Source: Thermoleophilia bacterium UBA6103 | Lineage (GTDB): Bacteria > Actinomycetota > Thermoleophilia > UBA2241 | Assembly: GCA_002423545.1 (NCBI GenBank) | Contig: DIWP01000025.1 | Span: forward strand, 1-64,000 | Length of the DNA: 64,000 nt | Direction: 5' to 3' | Shown here: in pieces, positions 27,155-36,645 of the stretch | Layout: the number at the start of each line of letters is the position of its first letter | Position numbering within the stretch: position 1 is the stretch's first letter | Program-made: the position numbers and the translations under genes | The notes under the pieces: generated by a model | The model's input: only the letters and a program-made list of their open reading frames with translations | What the model was told of the DNA's origin: nothing | The model's database searches: none

Positions 27155-28327
27155 TCAGCCGGCGCTGATGTACAGGATCAGCGGGTCGTCGGGGTGGATT
27201 TTCACGCCGGGCTCGGGGATCTGCCTGACGATAGTCCCGGCCGGCCTGCCGGATTCCACGTCCTCCGTCCTGATGTTGTCGAAGCCGTCGAGGCGCAGGT
27301 CGGGGAGCACATCGTTCTTCTGCTCGCCGACGCACTTCGGCACCGTGATCAGGGTGCCGCCACCGCCGCCACCGCCCTTGCTGACGGAAAGGATGAGCTG
27401 CTCGGTCGGATGGATCCTGGTGCCGGCGGCCGGCTTCTGCTTGACGACCACTCCCGCCGGCTTCGATGAGGCGATCATGTCGACGACGATGTTCTGGAAG
27501 CCGTCGAGACGCAGGTCGGGCAGCACGTCGTTCTTCTGCTGCCCCACGCACTGCGGGACGGTCAGCAGGGTGCTGTGCGGGCCCTTGCTGAGACAGACCT
27601 CGACGCTCGTGCCCGTGACGACCTCGGCGCCGGCCGGCACCGTCTGGCTCACCACCAGGCCCTTCTTGACGGTGCTGCTGTACTTCGCCTTCCGACCGGC
27701 GTAGGTGAGGTTCTTCTTGTCCAGCGCAGCCTGCGCCTGACTCTCCGTCATGCCCTTCAGATCGGGCACGGTGACCACCGGCTTGCCGCTGCAGACCCAG
27801 TAGGTGACGGTGCTGCCCTGAGCCGTCTGGTCGCCGGATCCGGGGCTCTGCTTGTAGCAGAGGCCCTTGTCGACCTTGACCGTCTGGGCCTGTATCTCCT
27901 TGCCCACCAGCCGGTGCGAGTCCAGGAACGCGCCGACCTCCTTGGCCGTCATGCCCGTGAAGTCCGGCAGGGCGATCATCTTGGGTCCCAGGCTCACCGA
28001 GATGACGACCTCGCTCGACTTGGCCACCTGCTCACCGGCGGCCGGCGACTGCTCGATCACGCCGCCGGCCGGCACGTCCGCGGAGGTCGCCGTCTGGACC
28101 ACCGGCACCAGGCCGGCGTCCTTGATCGCGGCCTCGGCCTGGTCCTTGAGCAGATGATCGGCGGCCACGTCGGGCACGGTCACCCGCTCGTCGGCGGGGC
28201 TCGGCGACGGTCCGTCGTCGCCCGAGCCGCCGCAGGCGGCCAGACCGGCCCCCAGGGCGCAGACCACGAGCAGGATCGCGAGGCCGGCGAGAGGTCGTCC
28301 CGGCCTGGCCCACGTCTTCGTCTTCAT
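27155..28327 (-). CDS. Lipoprotein with five PASTA domains
   Basis: A 390-residue exported lipoprotein. ATG 28327 follows GGAGG. The signal peptide ends in the lipobox LAAC with Cys32. Five PASTA domains follow, at about residues 48-115, 116-185, 186-255, 256-320 and 325-390. The last two are near copies, each with VGxQKNDVLPDLRLDGF, so they arose by recent duplication. A Gly run (KGGGGGGG) separates them. PASTA domains bind muropeptides or lipid II when attached to kinases or PBPs. Here there is no kinase or transglycosylase domain, so it is a stand-alone wall-binding lipoprotein. proS lies 153 bp upstream. Confidence 0.9.
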   Translation of the reverse strand: MKTKTWARPGRPLAGLAILLVVCALGAGLAACGGSGDDGPSPSPADERVTVPDVAADHLLKDQAEAAIKDAGLVPVVQTATSADVPAGGVIEQSPAAGEQVAKSSEVVISVSLGPKMIALPDFTGMTAKEVGAFLDSHRLVGKEIQAQTVKVDKGLCYKQSPGSGDQTAQGSTVTYWVCSGKPVVTVPDLKGMTESQAQAALDKKNLTYAGRKAKYSSTVKKGLVVSQTVPAGAEVVTGTSVEVCLSKGPHSTLLTVPQCVGQQKNDVLPDLRLDGFQNIVVDMIASSKPAGVVVKQKPAAGTRIHPTEQLILSVSKGGGGGGGTLITVPKCVGEQKNDVLPDLRLDGFDNIRTEDVESGRPAGTIVRQIPEPGVKIHPDDPLILYISAG

Positions 28328-28480
28328 GGCGGTCCTCCGCGTCCGGCTCGTGGTCTCCCGGCGGCGCGGCACGGTGCCCCCGGGCGGCTGTCCACTGGCC
28401 TTATCGGCCTCCGTGCGGAGCGGCTTGAGGGCGCGTACGCAGGTGGAGCGACGGCGGTCACCGTCGGCTCCCGCGACGTC

Positions 28481-30520
28481 TCAGCTCAGCGCAGAGAGCA
28501 GTTCGGCGACGCGTGCCCCGGCGACGGCGACCACCTCGGTCGCCGGCAGCTCCGAGCGCGTGCCGGGACCGGCCGGTACGCCGGCCAGTGCCGCGACCCC
28601 GGCGGCGCCAGCCCGCTCCTTGAGCTCGACGATGCCGTCGGCCGCCTTCTTGCCGACGACCACCTGCAGCGGGCAGCCGAGCAGGTCGGCATCCTTGAAC
28701 TTGATGCCGGCCGACACGGCACGGTCGTCGTAGAGCACCTCGAGGCCGACCGCCCGCAGCTCATCGTAGAGCCGCTCGGCCAGCGCTCGCTGGGCGTCGT
28801 CGGCGGGACGCACGCAGACCAGCTCCACCTGCCAGGGGGCGATGCTGACCGGCCAGATGATGCCGTCGTCGTCGTGGTGCTGCTCCACGGCGGCCGCCGC
28901 GATGCGCGCCAGGCCGATGCCGTAGCTGCCCATGACGATCGGCTGTTCTTTGCCGTCTTCGTCAAGATAGGTGGCGCCCATGGGGATCGAGTACTTGGTG
29001 CCGAGCTGGAAGATGTTGCCGACCTCGATGACCCGCTCGATCTCGACGGGGGCGTCGCATTCCAGGCAGCGGTCGCCGTCCTGGACCCTGCGGACGTCGA
29101 CCCAGGCCGCGGCGACCGGCTCGCCCGGCCCGGCGCAGAGCGGCTCGGTGATAACTGATTCGCCGGCCGGCGCACCCCAGTCGGCCGGCACGATACCGAC
29201 GAGATGGTGGTCCTCGAGGTTGGCGCCGCCCACGTACACGCCGTCGCGCAGCGCTTCGTCGGCGAGGATCGGCAGACCGGTGACCTCGACGACTGCCCCC
29301 TCCCCGTCGCCCCCGGCACGCCGCACCGGCCCCACGAAGCCGGCCGGCGCCGCCTGCAGCGCCAGGACTTCGTCGGCGGTGGCCATGCGGAAGTCGCCGA
29401 TGAGCTTGCGCAGCTTGCTCTCCTGCAGCTCGTGGTCGCCGCGCACCAGGACCATCCAGGCGGCCGGGCGCGGCTCCTCGCCGAGCGCGGCGCCCGGCGC
29501 GCCGCTCGCGGTGCCGGTGCCGGCCGACGCGCCTGCAGCACCCCGAGCAGTCGCAGCCGGCTTCACCGCGGCCTGCTCGGTGACCACGATCAGCGACTTG
29601 ATGAGCCGTTGCGCCGGCAGGCCCAGGAACGCCGTGACTTGAGCGATGGTGCGCGTGCCGGGCGTGTGGACCACCTGCAGCCGCTCGGCGGCCGGCGCCG
29701 TCGCGGCCGGCAGCGTGACGCGCGCCGTCGTATCGGTCGACGCGGCGGCGGCCTCCCCGGCGGCGCCGGGGGCGCCGACCGGCAGCGCCTCCAGCGGCTG
29801 CGGCCGCGCCACGGCCAGCTCGATGTTGGCCGCATAGCCGCAGCCGCGGCACACCACCACGTCGTCTTCGCCGGCCTCGCTCGGGGCCATGTACTCGTGC
29901 GCCGTGCGGCCGCCCATCATGCCGGGATCGCTCTGGACCATCAGGAAGCGCAGCCCGCAGCGCCGGTAGATCCGGTCGTAGGCCGCGATGTGCTTGCGGT
30001 AGCTCTCCTGCAGCGCCTCGTCACTGACGTCGAGGCTGTACGAGTCTTTCATGATGAACTCGCGCGTACGCAGGATGCCGCTCTTGGGCCGCGCCTCGTC
30101 GCGCTCCTTGGTCTGGATGTGGTACCAGAGCTGCGGCAGCTGCTTGTAGGACCGTATCTCGCGGGCGGCCACCCAGGTGATGCACTCCTCGTGCGTCATG
30201 GCCAGCACCATCGGCGTGCCCTTGCGATCCTTGAAGCGGAAGAGCTCGTCGCCGATCTCCGTGTAGCGGCCCGACTCCTCCCAGAGCTCGGCCGGATTGA
30301 TGACCGGCATCAACAGCTCCTGGCAACCGATGCCGTCCATCTCCTGACGGATGATGGCGGCGATCTTCTGCATCACGCGCCAGCCGGCCGGAAGGTAGAT
30401 GTACACGCCCGCCGCCAGCTGACGGACCAGACCGGCGCGGACCATGAGCTTGTGACTGACCGCCTCGGCGCCGGCCGGCTCTTCCTTGACCGTGGGCAGA
30501 AGCATCTGGCTGACGCGCAT
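28481..30520 (-). CDS. proS: Prolyl-tRNA synthetase (bacterial type, with editing insertion)
   Basis: A class II aminoacyl-tRNA synthetase of 679 residues, longer than the usual ~570. The catalytic core has the class II motifs (RSYKQLPQLWYHIQTKERDEARP, TREFIMKDSYSLD, MGSYGIGLARI). The YbaK-type editing insertion occupies about residues 225-455. Two Ala/Gly/Thr-rich low-complexity stretches (about residues 240-270 and 320-350) expand this insertion; I regard them as repeat growth in a loop. A C-terminal anticodon-binding domain follows. The window's tRNA-Pro gene is 9 kb away. No T-box was found upstream. Confidence 0.95.
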   Translation of the reverse strand: MRVSQMLLPTVKEEPAGAEAVSHKLMVRAGLVRQLAAGVYIYLPAGWRVMQKIAAIIRQEMDGIGCQELLMPVINPAELWEESGRYTEIGDELFRFKDRKGTPMVLAMTHEECITWVAAREIRSYKQLPQLWYHIQTKERDEARPKSGILRTREFIMKDSYSLDVSDEALQESYRKHIAAYDRIYRRCGLRFLMVQSDPGMMGGRTAHEYMAPSEAGEDDVVVCRGCGYAANIELAVARPQPLEALPVGAPGAAGEAAAASTDTTARVTLPAATAPAAERLQVVHTPGTRTIAQVTAFLGLPAQRLIKSLIVVTEQAAVKPAATARGAAGASAGTGTASGAPGAALGEEPRPAAWMVLVRGDHELQESKLRKLIGDFRMATADEVLALQAAPAGFVGPVRRAGGDGEGAVVEVTGLPILADEALRDGVYVGGANLEDHHLVGIVPADWGAPAGESVITEPLCAGPGEPVAAAWVDVRRVQDGDRCLECDAPVEIERVIEVGNIFQLGTKYSIPMGATYLDEDGKEQPIVMGSYGIGLARIAAAAVEQHHDDDGIIWPVSIAPWQVELVCVRPADDAQRALAERLYDELRAVGLEVLYDDRAVSAGIKFKDADLLGCPLQVVVGKKAADGIVELKERAGAAGVAALAGVPAGPGTRSELPATEVVAVAGARVAELLSALS

Positions 30521-31054
30521 GCGGCGACCCCCTGAACAGCGCGGAAAGGACCCGGGATGCAGCGATGATATCAGGCGGCCGCGGCGGCGCCGGACCTGCC
30601 GACGGGCGCGCTCCGCGCGTCACGCGGCGCCTGCCTCAGACGCCGGCGAACAGATGTGTCCGGCGGTGGTCACCCCCGGCGCCGGCGATGAGCCGACGTG
30701 CCGGATGGCGTCGTGCCGGACGGTGCCTGGTCAGACGGTGTCAGGACCAGACGGTGACGACGAGGAAGAGACAGGTAACGCCGATGCCGCCCAGCACCAG
30801 GGCTGCGACTGCAAGAAGCGAGCTCAGGCGTTGACCCACGCGCACCCTGCTCGTCATGTGGTACCCCCGACGCGCATGATCCCCCGGTGGGGATCCCCAT
30901 AGCGGTTCCGGGCATCTTACGCGCACTACAGCCGCCTCGGCAAGCCCTCGCAGGCACGCCGGTACCGGCGCCGGGTACGGCTCGGTGCCCCAGGGAACGT
31001 GGCAGGGCCTCCAAGGCGCAGCGTGCTGCCGCAGAGAACCGACCGGGTGCCCGG
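30521..31054. other. Gap between proS and the Wzc-like gene
   Basis: 534 bp. It contains one possible 38-residue membrane peptide gene (listed separately) and short imperfect repeats of GTGCCGGA and CAGACGGTG near 30,700-30,760. I saw no RNA gene or convincing terminator. Confidence 0.5.
30741..30857 (-). CDS. Possible 38-residue single-span membrane peptide
   Basis: From ATG 30857 the frame gives a short basic start (TSRVRVGQRLSS) and one long hydrophobic segment ending VVTVWS. GGGGG lies seven bases upstream. The composition suits a small membrane protein, but no family is recognised and a chance frame in GC-rich DNA cannot be excluded. It would lie 220 bp upstream of proS on the same strand. 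Confidence 0.35.
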   Translation of the reverse strand: MTSRVRVGQRLSSLLAVAALVLGGIGVTCLFLVVTVWS

Positions 31055-33031
31055 CTAGGCGCGGCGGCGCCCCCAGCCGCGGGTCCAGCCACGTCCTCCG
31101 CGGCCGGCATCGGTCTCGTAGCCGGCGGCGCGGTAGCCGTAGTCGTAGGAGGAGTAGCGCTTGCCGCCGCTCTGGCCGACGACGACGGCGCCCAGCAGTG
31201 AGGCCGGCAGGTGCGCGAGGCGCTCGGCGGCGGCCTCGAGCGTCGGCCGCTTGATGGCGCGCGGGTCGACGACGAACAGGATGCCGTCGACGGCGCGAGC
31301 GATGGCGGCGGCGTCGCCGACGACCAGGAAGGCCGGCGTGTCGACGATGACCAGCTCGGCCGCCTTGGTGTACTCGGCGATCACCTCAGAGAAACGCTTG
31401 GAGGCGACGACCTCACCGGGGTTCGGTGCCCGCCGCCCGCGGGTCAGCACCCACATCTGCGCCCCCTCGGCGTCGCCGGAGCCGTTGCCGCCCGGCATGG
31501 CGTCGGAGACGGCAGCCGAGCCCCCCGCGGGCGGGTAGAACTCGGGAGGACGGCGCAGGACGTCATCGTCGGCGGCCTGCACCACCGTCTCGACGGGCAC
31601 GCCGTCCGTGGCCGACTGCGCTGCTGCCGGCGCGGCGACGACGCCCGCCTCGGATGCCCCGCTCAGGGCAGCCTCGGAAACCACGGCCGAGGCCGTCGAC
31701 GTCGCGACGGCCGTGGCGGCCGTGGCGGCCGGAGCCACAGCCGCAGCTGGTGTCGCCGCGGCGGCGGGAGGCAGGCCGGCCACGGCCTCGGAGCCGGCGG
31801 CGGCCTCCCTGTGGAGCGCCGAAAGGTGCACCCGCTGCAGCGCCTCGAGCGGCTCATCCTTGCCGGTGACGACCGTGGTGATGCCGCGGTCGTTGGGCAG
31901 GCCGAGGTACTCGTGCACGCGCGGGGCCCGCAGGTCGCCGTCGATGAGGATGACGCGGATGCCGGCCAGTGCCAGCGAGACCGCCAGGTTGCAGGAGGTG
32001 ACGCTCTTGCCCTCGCCCTGCTCGGCGCTGGTGACCATGATCGAGGCGACCTTGCGGTCGAGGCTCATGAACTCGAGGTTGCTGCGCAGCATGCGGAAGG
32101 CCTCGGCGGCGTGACCATCGGGGTCGGTGAGCGTCACGACTCTTGAGGCCGAGCCCTCAGCGGCGCCGCCGCGGCCGTGGCCGAAGTGCGGCAGACGGCC
32201 GATCACCGGCCTGTGCAGGATGCGGGCGACCTCGTGGTGACCGTGGATGCCGGTGTCGAACTGCTCCAGGAGGAACGCCAGCCCGATGCCGGCGAACAGG
32301 CCGACCGCCAGGCCGAGGATGGCCGAGCGCAGCGGTCTGGGCTCGTAGGGAGACTCGGGGACGGTGGCCGGCACCACCAGGCGGAAGTTCCCGGTGATGG
32401 TCGCCTTGCGGATCTCAAGGTCCTCGAGCCGCTGCGCCAGGATCACGTACTCGGTGCTCTGCTTGGCGGCGCCCCTGTAACCCTTCATGCGGTCCTTGAG
32501 GGCGGCGACGGCGTCGTTGATAGCCGCCCGCTCCTTCTCGATGCGCCACTCTATGAACGCTGCGGCGTACGCGTTGGCCGCCGCCGACGCCACCACGGCA
32601 TCGGAGCTGCGGCCCATCACCAGGACCACGTTGTCGGTGTAGGAGGCGCTGGTGCCGCTCGACTCGATCTCGCCCGTGACCTCGTAGCCGGCCTCCGGCG
32701 GCCCGCCGAGCTCCTTCTGCAGCAGTTCATCGCCGCGCTGCTGCATGTCCGGGCTGGCCAGGACGGTCACCGCCGCGCCAAGCTCGGCCTGACGAGTCGT
32801 CGGGTTGTCTGAGGTGGCGCCGGTGAGCGGACTGGCGACGCTGATGCTGCTCTCGTAGAGCAGCCGCGCGTCGGCCTGGTACATGCGCGTCTGGGAATAG
32901 GAGAAGGCGAACGCCGAGCCGGCCGCCACGAGGGCGACCAGCGCGATGAGCCACCAGCGGCGGGCGAGGACACGAGCGTAGTCGCGCAGGGTCATGCCCT
33001 GCGCTTCGCGAGGCTCCAGTTCATCGGGCAT
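31055..33031 (-). CDS. Wzz/Wzc-like polysaccharide co-polymerase with BY-kinase domain
   Basis: A 658-residue inner-membrane protein controlling polysaccharide chain length and export. The Wzz domain lies between two membrane segments (residues ~27-46 and ~235-255). The bacterial tyrosine kinase domain has Walker A SAEQGEGKS, Walker A' VILIDGDLRAP and Walker B LVIVDTPAF. An Ala/Thr-rich insert of about 140 residues (roughly 415-545) separates A' from B, far longer than usual. The C-terminal cluster KRYSSYDYGYRAAGYE is the expected autophosphorylation tail. It fits with the sugar genes at 48-57 kb, though 16 kb apart. Confidence 0.9.
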   Translation of the reverse strand: MPDELEPREAQGMTLRDYARVLARRWWLIALVALVAAGSAFAFSYSQTRMYQADARLLYESSISVASPLTGATSDNPTTRQAELGAAVTVLASPDMQQRGDELLQKELGGPPEAGYEVTGEIESSGTSASYTDNVVLVMGRSSDAVVASAAANAYAAAFIEWRIEKERAAINDAVAALKDRMKGYRGAAKQSTEYVILAQRLEDLEIRKATITGNFRLVVPATVPESPYEPRPLRSAILGLAVGLFAGIGLAFLLEQFDTGIHGHHEVARILHRPVIGRLPHFGHGRGGAAEGSASRVVTLTDPDGHAAEAFRMLRSNLEFMSLDRKVASIMVTSAEQGEGKSVTSCNLAVSLALAGIRVILIDGDLRAPRVHEYLGLPNDRGITTVVTGKDEPLEALQRVHLSALHREAAAGSEAVAGLPPAAAATPAAAVAPAATAATAVATSTASAVVSEAALSGASEAGVVAAPAAAQSATDGVPVETVVQAADDDVLRRPPEFYPPAGGSAAVSDAMPGGNGSGDAEGAQMWVLTRGRRAPNPGEVVASKRFSEVIAEYTKAAELVIVDTPAFLVVGDAAAIARAVDGILFVVDPRAIKRPTLEAAAERLAHLPASLLGAVVVGQSGGKRYSSYDYGYRAAGYETDAGRGGRGWTRGWGRRRA

Positions 33032-33111
33032 GGGCGAATCCTAGCGCATTCGGAGCTGAGAGCGCAGCAGCGCCCAAGCGCGGCCCTTCGTCGGGGGCCA
33101 GCGAAGCCGTG

Positions 33112-33569
33112 CTACAGCTCGCCGTCCACCGCGTCCGGGTGGCGGCGGAGCCAGTCGAGCATGGCATCGCGCACGGAGCGGATCTGAGACGTGCGCTGCG
33201 CGCAGATGTCGAACAGCTCCGCGACGGTGACCTCATCGTAGAAGTGCGTCAGTCGGTTCCGGTAGCCGGCCATCTCCACCAACAGACCGGCGTCGGCATC
33301 ATCCAGCACACCGGTACGGCCCAGTGCGACGGCGATCTGCTTGTACTCCAGGGTGCGTTCGCCAAGGGCCTTCGCCAGGATGTGACGGCCGAGATCGAGC
33401 AGCGCCTCCAAGGCTCGTGAAGGTACGACTCGGCGGCAGCGGCATCGCGCGGGTCGCTGCGGAAGCTCTTCAGGCTATCGAGAGGCAACGTCGCAAGTCC
33501 GTCCAGCATCTCGTCGACAAGGGTCGACTTCTGCACGATCGTCGCGACGCGCACCTTGGATGGGCTCAT
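33112..33569 (-). pseudogene. HepT-like HEPN toxin gene with a frameshift
   Basis: The first ~50 codons from ATG 33569 (overlapping the mntA stop by ATGA) read SPSKVRVATIVQKSTLVDE and end at AAAESYL. The rest of the HEPN protein is in another frame (RALEALLDLGRHILAKALG to HPDAVDGEL). One base appears missing near 33,415. The RX4HXY active site is present in the second part as RNRLTHFY. Without the lesion it would be a ~150-residue HepT RNase toxin. Either the gene is inactivated or this is a sequencing error; the rest of the frame is undamaged, so both remain open. Confidence 0.75.
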
Positions 33570-34009
33570 GGCTCCGTCCCAACCATCTCCGACCACTGTT
33601 CGCGCAAGAACGGCGCCAGGTCGGCGGCGCGGCACAGATAGTAGAGCTGCGCCTCCGCCTCGGCGTCCAGATCGGTGGCCAGCAGCAGCTCTCCCCGGAC
33701 CACGTCGGCGGCCAGGAAGGCGTTGGCCTCGGGCAGCACGACGAGGTCGACGTGCTTGACGTTCAGCAACCTCTCCAGCTCATCTGCCACACGGACACGG
33801 TCGCGGGCGGTCAGACGCCGGCCGCGCTGCGGCTCGACGCCCACGTCGACATCCGATCCCGGGTGCCGAGACGCCACGGACACGCCGCCGACGCCGGCGG
33901 CGATCTCTTCCGCTCGGCTGCCGAACACGTAGACCGCGAGCAAGCCGTAGCGTTCCGCCAGCTCTCCGAGAGCCTCGATAAGGGCACGCCCGTGCGACTT
34001 CCCACTCAT
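33566..34009 (-). CDS. MntA-like nucleotidyltransferase antitoxin
   Basis: A 147-residue minimal nucleotidyltransferase. The catalytic pattern is VFGSRAEEIA followed after an insertion by SDVDVGV, so the usual GSX10DXD spacing is stretched by about 10 residues. In MntA-HepT systems the antitoxin AMPylates a Tyr of the HEPN toxin. Here the toxin gene directly downstream (overlap ATGA) carries a frameshift. The module sits between the Wzc-like gene and the ABC exporter of the peptide locus. Confidence 0.85.
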   Translation of the reverse strand: MSGKSHGRALIEALGELAERYGLLAVYVFGSRAEEIAAGVGGVSVASRHPGSDVDVGVEPQRGRRLTARDRVRVADELERLLNVKHVDLVVLPEANAFLAADVVRGELLLATDLDAEAEAQLYYLCRAADLAPFLREQWSEMVGTEP

Positions 34010-34064
34010 GCAGCCATTATGGCACGACGCCCGGTGTCACGTGAGGAGGTGACGGGACGGCCAT

Positions 34065-36089
34065 TCAGTGCGCCGGCGCGGCGGCCCCGGCGGGGGACGG
34101 CGCCCCCTGAGCCCGCCACATGGCCGCGTAGACCCCGTCTCGCGCCACGAGCTCCTCGTGGCTGCCGCTCTCGATGATGCGCCCGGCATCCATGATGTGG
34201 ATGCGGTCGGCGCCGTAGACGGTCGAGAAGCGATGGCTGATGACCAGGACGACGCGATCGGCGGCGACCTCGCGCAGACGGTCGAAGACCTGACGCTCCG
34301 CCAGAGGGTCGAGAGAGCTGGTCGGCTCGTCGAGCACCAGGATGCCGGCGCCGCGCAGGAAGGCGCGTGCCAGCGCCACCTTCTGCCACTCGCCGATGCT
34401 CAGCTCCTCCCCACCCTGGAACCAGCGACCGAGCATCGTCTGGTAGCCGTCCGGCAGACCCGCGATGACCCGATCGGCGCCGGCCAGGCCGGCGGCGCGC
34501 TCGATGGCGGCCTGGGCCGAGACGGAGGCGGCGTCCGGCTGCTCGGGGCCCGCCGCGGCCGCGGCGGCCTGAGCTGAGACGGAGGCGGCCGCGGCCTCCG
34601 GGCCGGCGCCGGCGTCCGCGGCGTCCGGTCCAGAGCCGGCGCTTCTCGCGGCCGCGGCCTCCGGGCCGGCGCCGTCGTCGGGCAGCGACACGTCGCCGAC
34701 CCAGATGTTCTGCCGGGCGGTGAGCTGGTAGCGCGTGAAGTCCTGGAAGATGACGCTCAGCCCGCGTCGCAGCTCGGTGGGATCGGCGTCGCGCAGATCG
34801 ACGCCGTCGATGGTCACCCGGCCCTGTTCGGGATCGTAGAGACGGCAGAGGAGCTTGACGAGCGTCGTCTTGCCGCAGCCGTTGCTGCCCACCAGGGCGG
34901 TCACCTCGCCGGCCCGCAGCTCCATGTCCAGTCCCTCGATCGCCGTGCGTTCGCTGCCGGGGTAGCTGAAGCCGACCGCCTCGAACCGCACGCCCTGCTG
35001 TGGCGGCCGCGGCACCGGACGCGGGTGGGCCGGAGCGCTGATCTGGGGCTCGAGCGTCATGAACTCGTGGTAGTAGCCGAGGAACAGTCCGTCTTCGTAG
35101 AGTCCCGCCAGGCTGGAGAGCACCGACTGCAGCGAGCTGAGGCTGGTCTGGAACGCCTGGTAGTACATGACCAGGCTGCCCAGCGAGATGACCCCCTGGA
35201 CGGTGCGCCAAGCGATGAACGCGAAGGTGCCGAAGACGGCGACGGCGGCGATGACGCCGGCGACGGCATCGGCGGCGGCGCGGCGGCCGGCCAGGCCCAG
35301 ACGCTCGCCGCGCAGCACGGTACGCATGTCGCGGTACCAGGTGCGGGCGACCGGCCCCAGCTCGAAGAGCCGCACCTCCTTGGCGTGGTCGCCGCTCACC
35401 AGCAGCCAGTGGTAGTACCAGGCGCGGCGCTCGCTGTCGGTGCGTCGCTTCTGCCAGCCGAACAGCTGCTGCGAGTAGCGGATGCGCACCAGCGCCCCGG
35501 GGATGGCCGCCCCCAGCACGATGAGCCCGATGCTCCAGTGCAGCGTGAGCAGCAGCCCGATCATGCCGATCAGCGAGACGCCGCTCTGGGCGGTGCCCAG
35601 CAGGTCCTGGACGATCTTGGTGGGCCGGCTCGGCGCCTCCTGCTGGGCGCGGTGCAGGACGTCGTAGTACCCAGCGTCTTCGTAGAAGCGCAGATCGACG
35701 GCGATCGACCTGGCGTGGATGACGTCGGTGACGTGGTCGGAGACGGTGAGTGAGAGCGACTCCGAGGCGAGCGTGCCGAGGGCACGGAAGGCGGCGCCGG
35801 CGACGGCCACGCCGGCCGCCACGCCGACCAGCACGGCCACGTCGCGCCAGGCGGCCGCCTTGTCGGCCGCCGTGACGCCGCGCGTGACGGCGTCGACGAT
35901 GAGCTTCATGAGATACACGGCGGCCAGCGGCACCAAGCCCTGCAGGACGGCCAGCACGCCGCTGGCGATGGCCCACCCGGGCGCCGCCCGCCAGACCAGC
36001 TTGAGGGCGTCGGCGAGGCGCAGCGCATGGCCCAGCGGGCCCCGAGCCGTGCGCCGCTGCGCGCCCTCGTCTGTGCGTTGCGCCGTCAT
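34065..36089 (-). CDS. ABC exporter (membrane domain fused to ATPase)
   Basis: A 674-residue half-transporter starting at ATG 36089. Residues ~30-330 hold the six-helix exporter domain. The ATPase has Walker A GSNGCGKTT at ~399-407, Q-loop FQDF at ~448, signature LSIGEWQ at ~561, Walker B ILVLDEP at ~581 and the switch His in VLVISHRFS. An Ala/Gly/Asp-rich insert of about 75 residues (465-540) splits the ATPase between Q-loop and signature, with tandem copies of a SVSAQAA-type unit. There is no C39 peptidase domain. It is the last - strand gene of the peptide locus, so export of the modified peptides is the likely job, but an unrelated substrate is possible. Confidence 0.88.
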   Translation of the reverse strand: MTAQRTDEGAQRRTARGPLGHALRLADALKLVWRAAPGWAIASGVLAVLQGLVPLAAVYLMKLIVDAVTRGVTAADKAAAWRDVAVLVGVAAGVAVAGAAFRALGTLASESLSLTVSDHVTDVIHARSIAVDLRFYEDAGYYDVLHRAQQEAPSRPTKIVQDLLGTAQSGVSLIGMIGLLLTLHWSIGLIVLGAAIPGALVRIRYSQQLFGWQKRRTDSERRAWYYHWLLVSGDHAKEVRLFELGPVARTWYRDMRTVLRGERLGLAGRRAAADAVAGVIAAVAVFGTFAFIAWRTVQGVISLGSLVMYYQAFQTSLSSLQSVLSSLAGLYEDGLFLGYYHEFMTLEPQISAPAHPRPVPRPPQQGVRFEAVGFSYPGSERTAIEGLDMELRAGEVTALVGSNGCGKTTLVKLLCRLYDPEQGRVTIDGVDLRDADPTELRRGLSVIFQDFTRYQLTARQNIWVGDVSLPDDGAGPEAAAARSAGSGPDAADAGAGPEAAAASVSAQAAAAAAGPEQPDAASVSAQAAIERAAGLAGADRVIAGLPDGYQTMLGRWFQGGEELSIGEWQKVALARAFLRGAGILVLDEPTSSLDPLAERQVFDRLREVAADRVVLVISHRFSTVYGADRIHIMDAGRIIESGSHEELVARDGVYAAMWRAQGAPSPAGAAAPAH

Positions 36090-36235
36090 GCTGTCGCACA
36101 CTCTATCCCGCCGCCGGCCGGGCGGGCCACGGCGACCCCGCCGCCGGCCGGGCGGGCCACGCGACCGCGGCGCCGCTGCGGCCGGGTGACCGCGTTCCAC
36201 CGACGCTGACAGGCGGGGGGTAATCTCGCCACATC

Positions 36236-36610
36236 ATGACCAACACGCTCACGCCACAGCAGATAGGGGTGTACGCAGCCACGCTCCGCGCACGCACCAT
36301 CGAGAGACGGCGGCTGCGCGAGAGGAGACGAGAGCAGGCGTGGTCGGTAGCCCGCCAGGCCGCCGACCTCTTGCGTGAGAGGTACTGCGCTTCCCAGGTC
36401 TGGGTCTTCGGCTCCCTGGTGGAGGGCGAGCACTTCACGGAACGCTCAGACATCGACATGGCGGTCGCCGGCCTCGATCCGATGACTCACCTGGAGGCGC
36501 TCGGCCGTCTTCTCGGGCTGTCGTCAGAGTTCGAGTTCGACCTAGTCGACATGGAGCACTGTCCGGCAGGCATCCGGAGGGCGGTCGAACAGCACGGAGT
36601 GACGCTGTGA
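36236..36610 (+). CDS. MNT-domain nucleotidyltransferase, partner missing
   Basis: A 124-residue protein with a long basic N-terminal helix and the nucleotidyltransferase motif VFGSLVEGEHFTERSDIDMAV, matching GSX10DXD. It resembles MntA-type antitoxins of HEPN/MNT pairs. The stop overlaps a GTG (GTGA), as is typical where the HEPN toxin follows, but that frame ends after 12 codons. It is the only + strand gene inside the peptide locus, so it probably inserted there or was left from an older arrangement. Confidence 0.8.
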   Translation: MTNTLTPQQIGVYAATLRARTIERRRLRERRREQAWSVARQAADLLRERYCASQVWVFGSLVEGEHFTERSDIDMAVAGLDPMTHLEALGRLLGLSSEFEFDLVDMEHCPAGIRRAVEQHGVTL

Positions 36611-36645
36611 GCGCCGGCGAGTACCGGTCGACCGCGGCGCACTAG
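36607..36645 (+). pseudogene. 12-codon stub where a HEPN toxin gene is expected
   Basis: GTG 36607 overlaps the MNT stop and reads SAGEYRSTAAH before TAG. The stop region overlaps the convergent end of the nucleotidyltransferase gene on -. I take it as a truncated HEPN toxin start; it is too short to identify. Confidence 0.4.

Noticed and set aside
26682..27551. Open frame on - through the gap and the end of the PASTA gene
   Set aside because: Its sequence is Arg/Pro/Gly-rich with no recognisable domain and it overlaps the PASTA lipoprotein in another frame.
30521..30740. T-box or other riboswitch upstream of proS
   Set aside because: I found no T-box core or specifier-like loop, and no terminator/antiterminator pair.
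31211..32146. Long + strand frame opposite the Wzc-like gene
   Set aside because: Shadow of the Ala-rich coding sequence on -, whose kinase motifs are clear.
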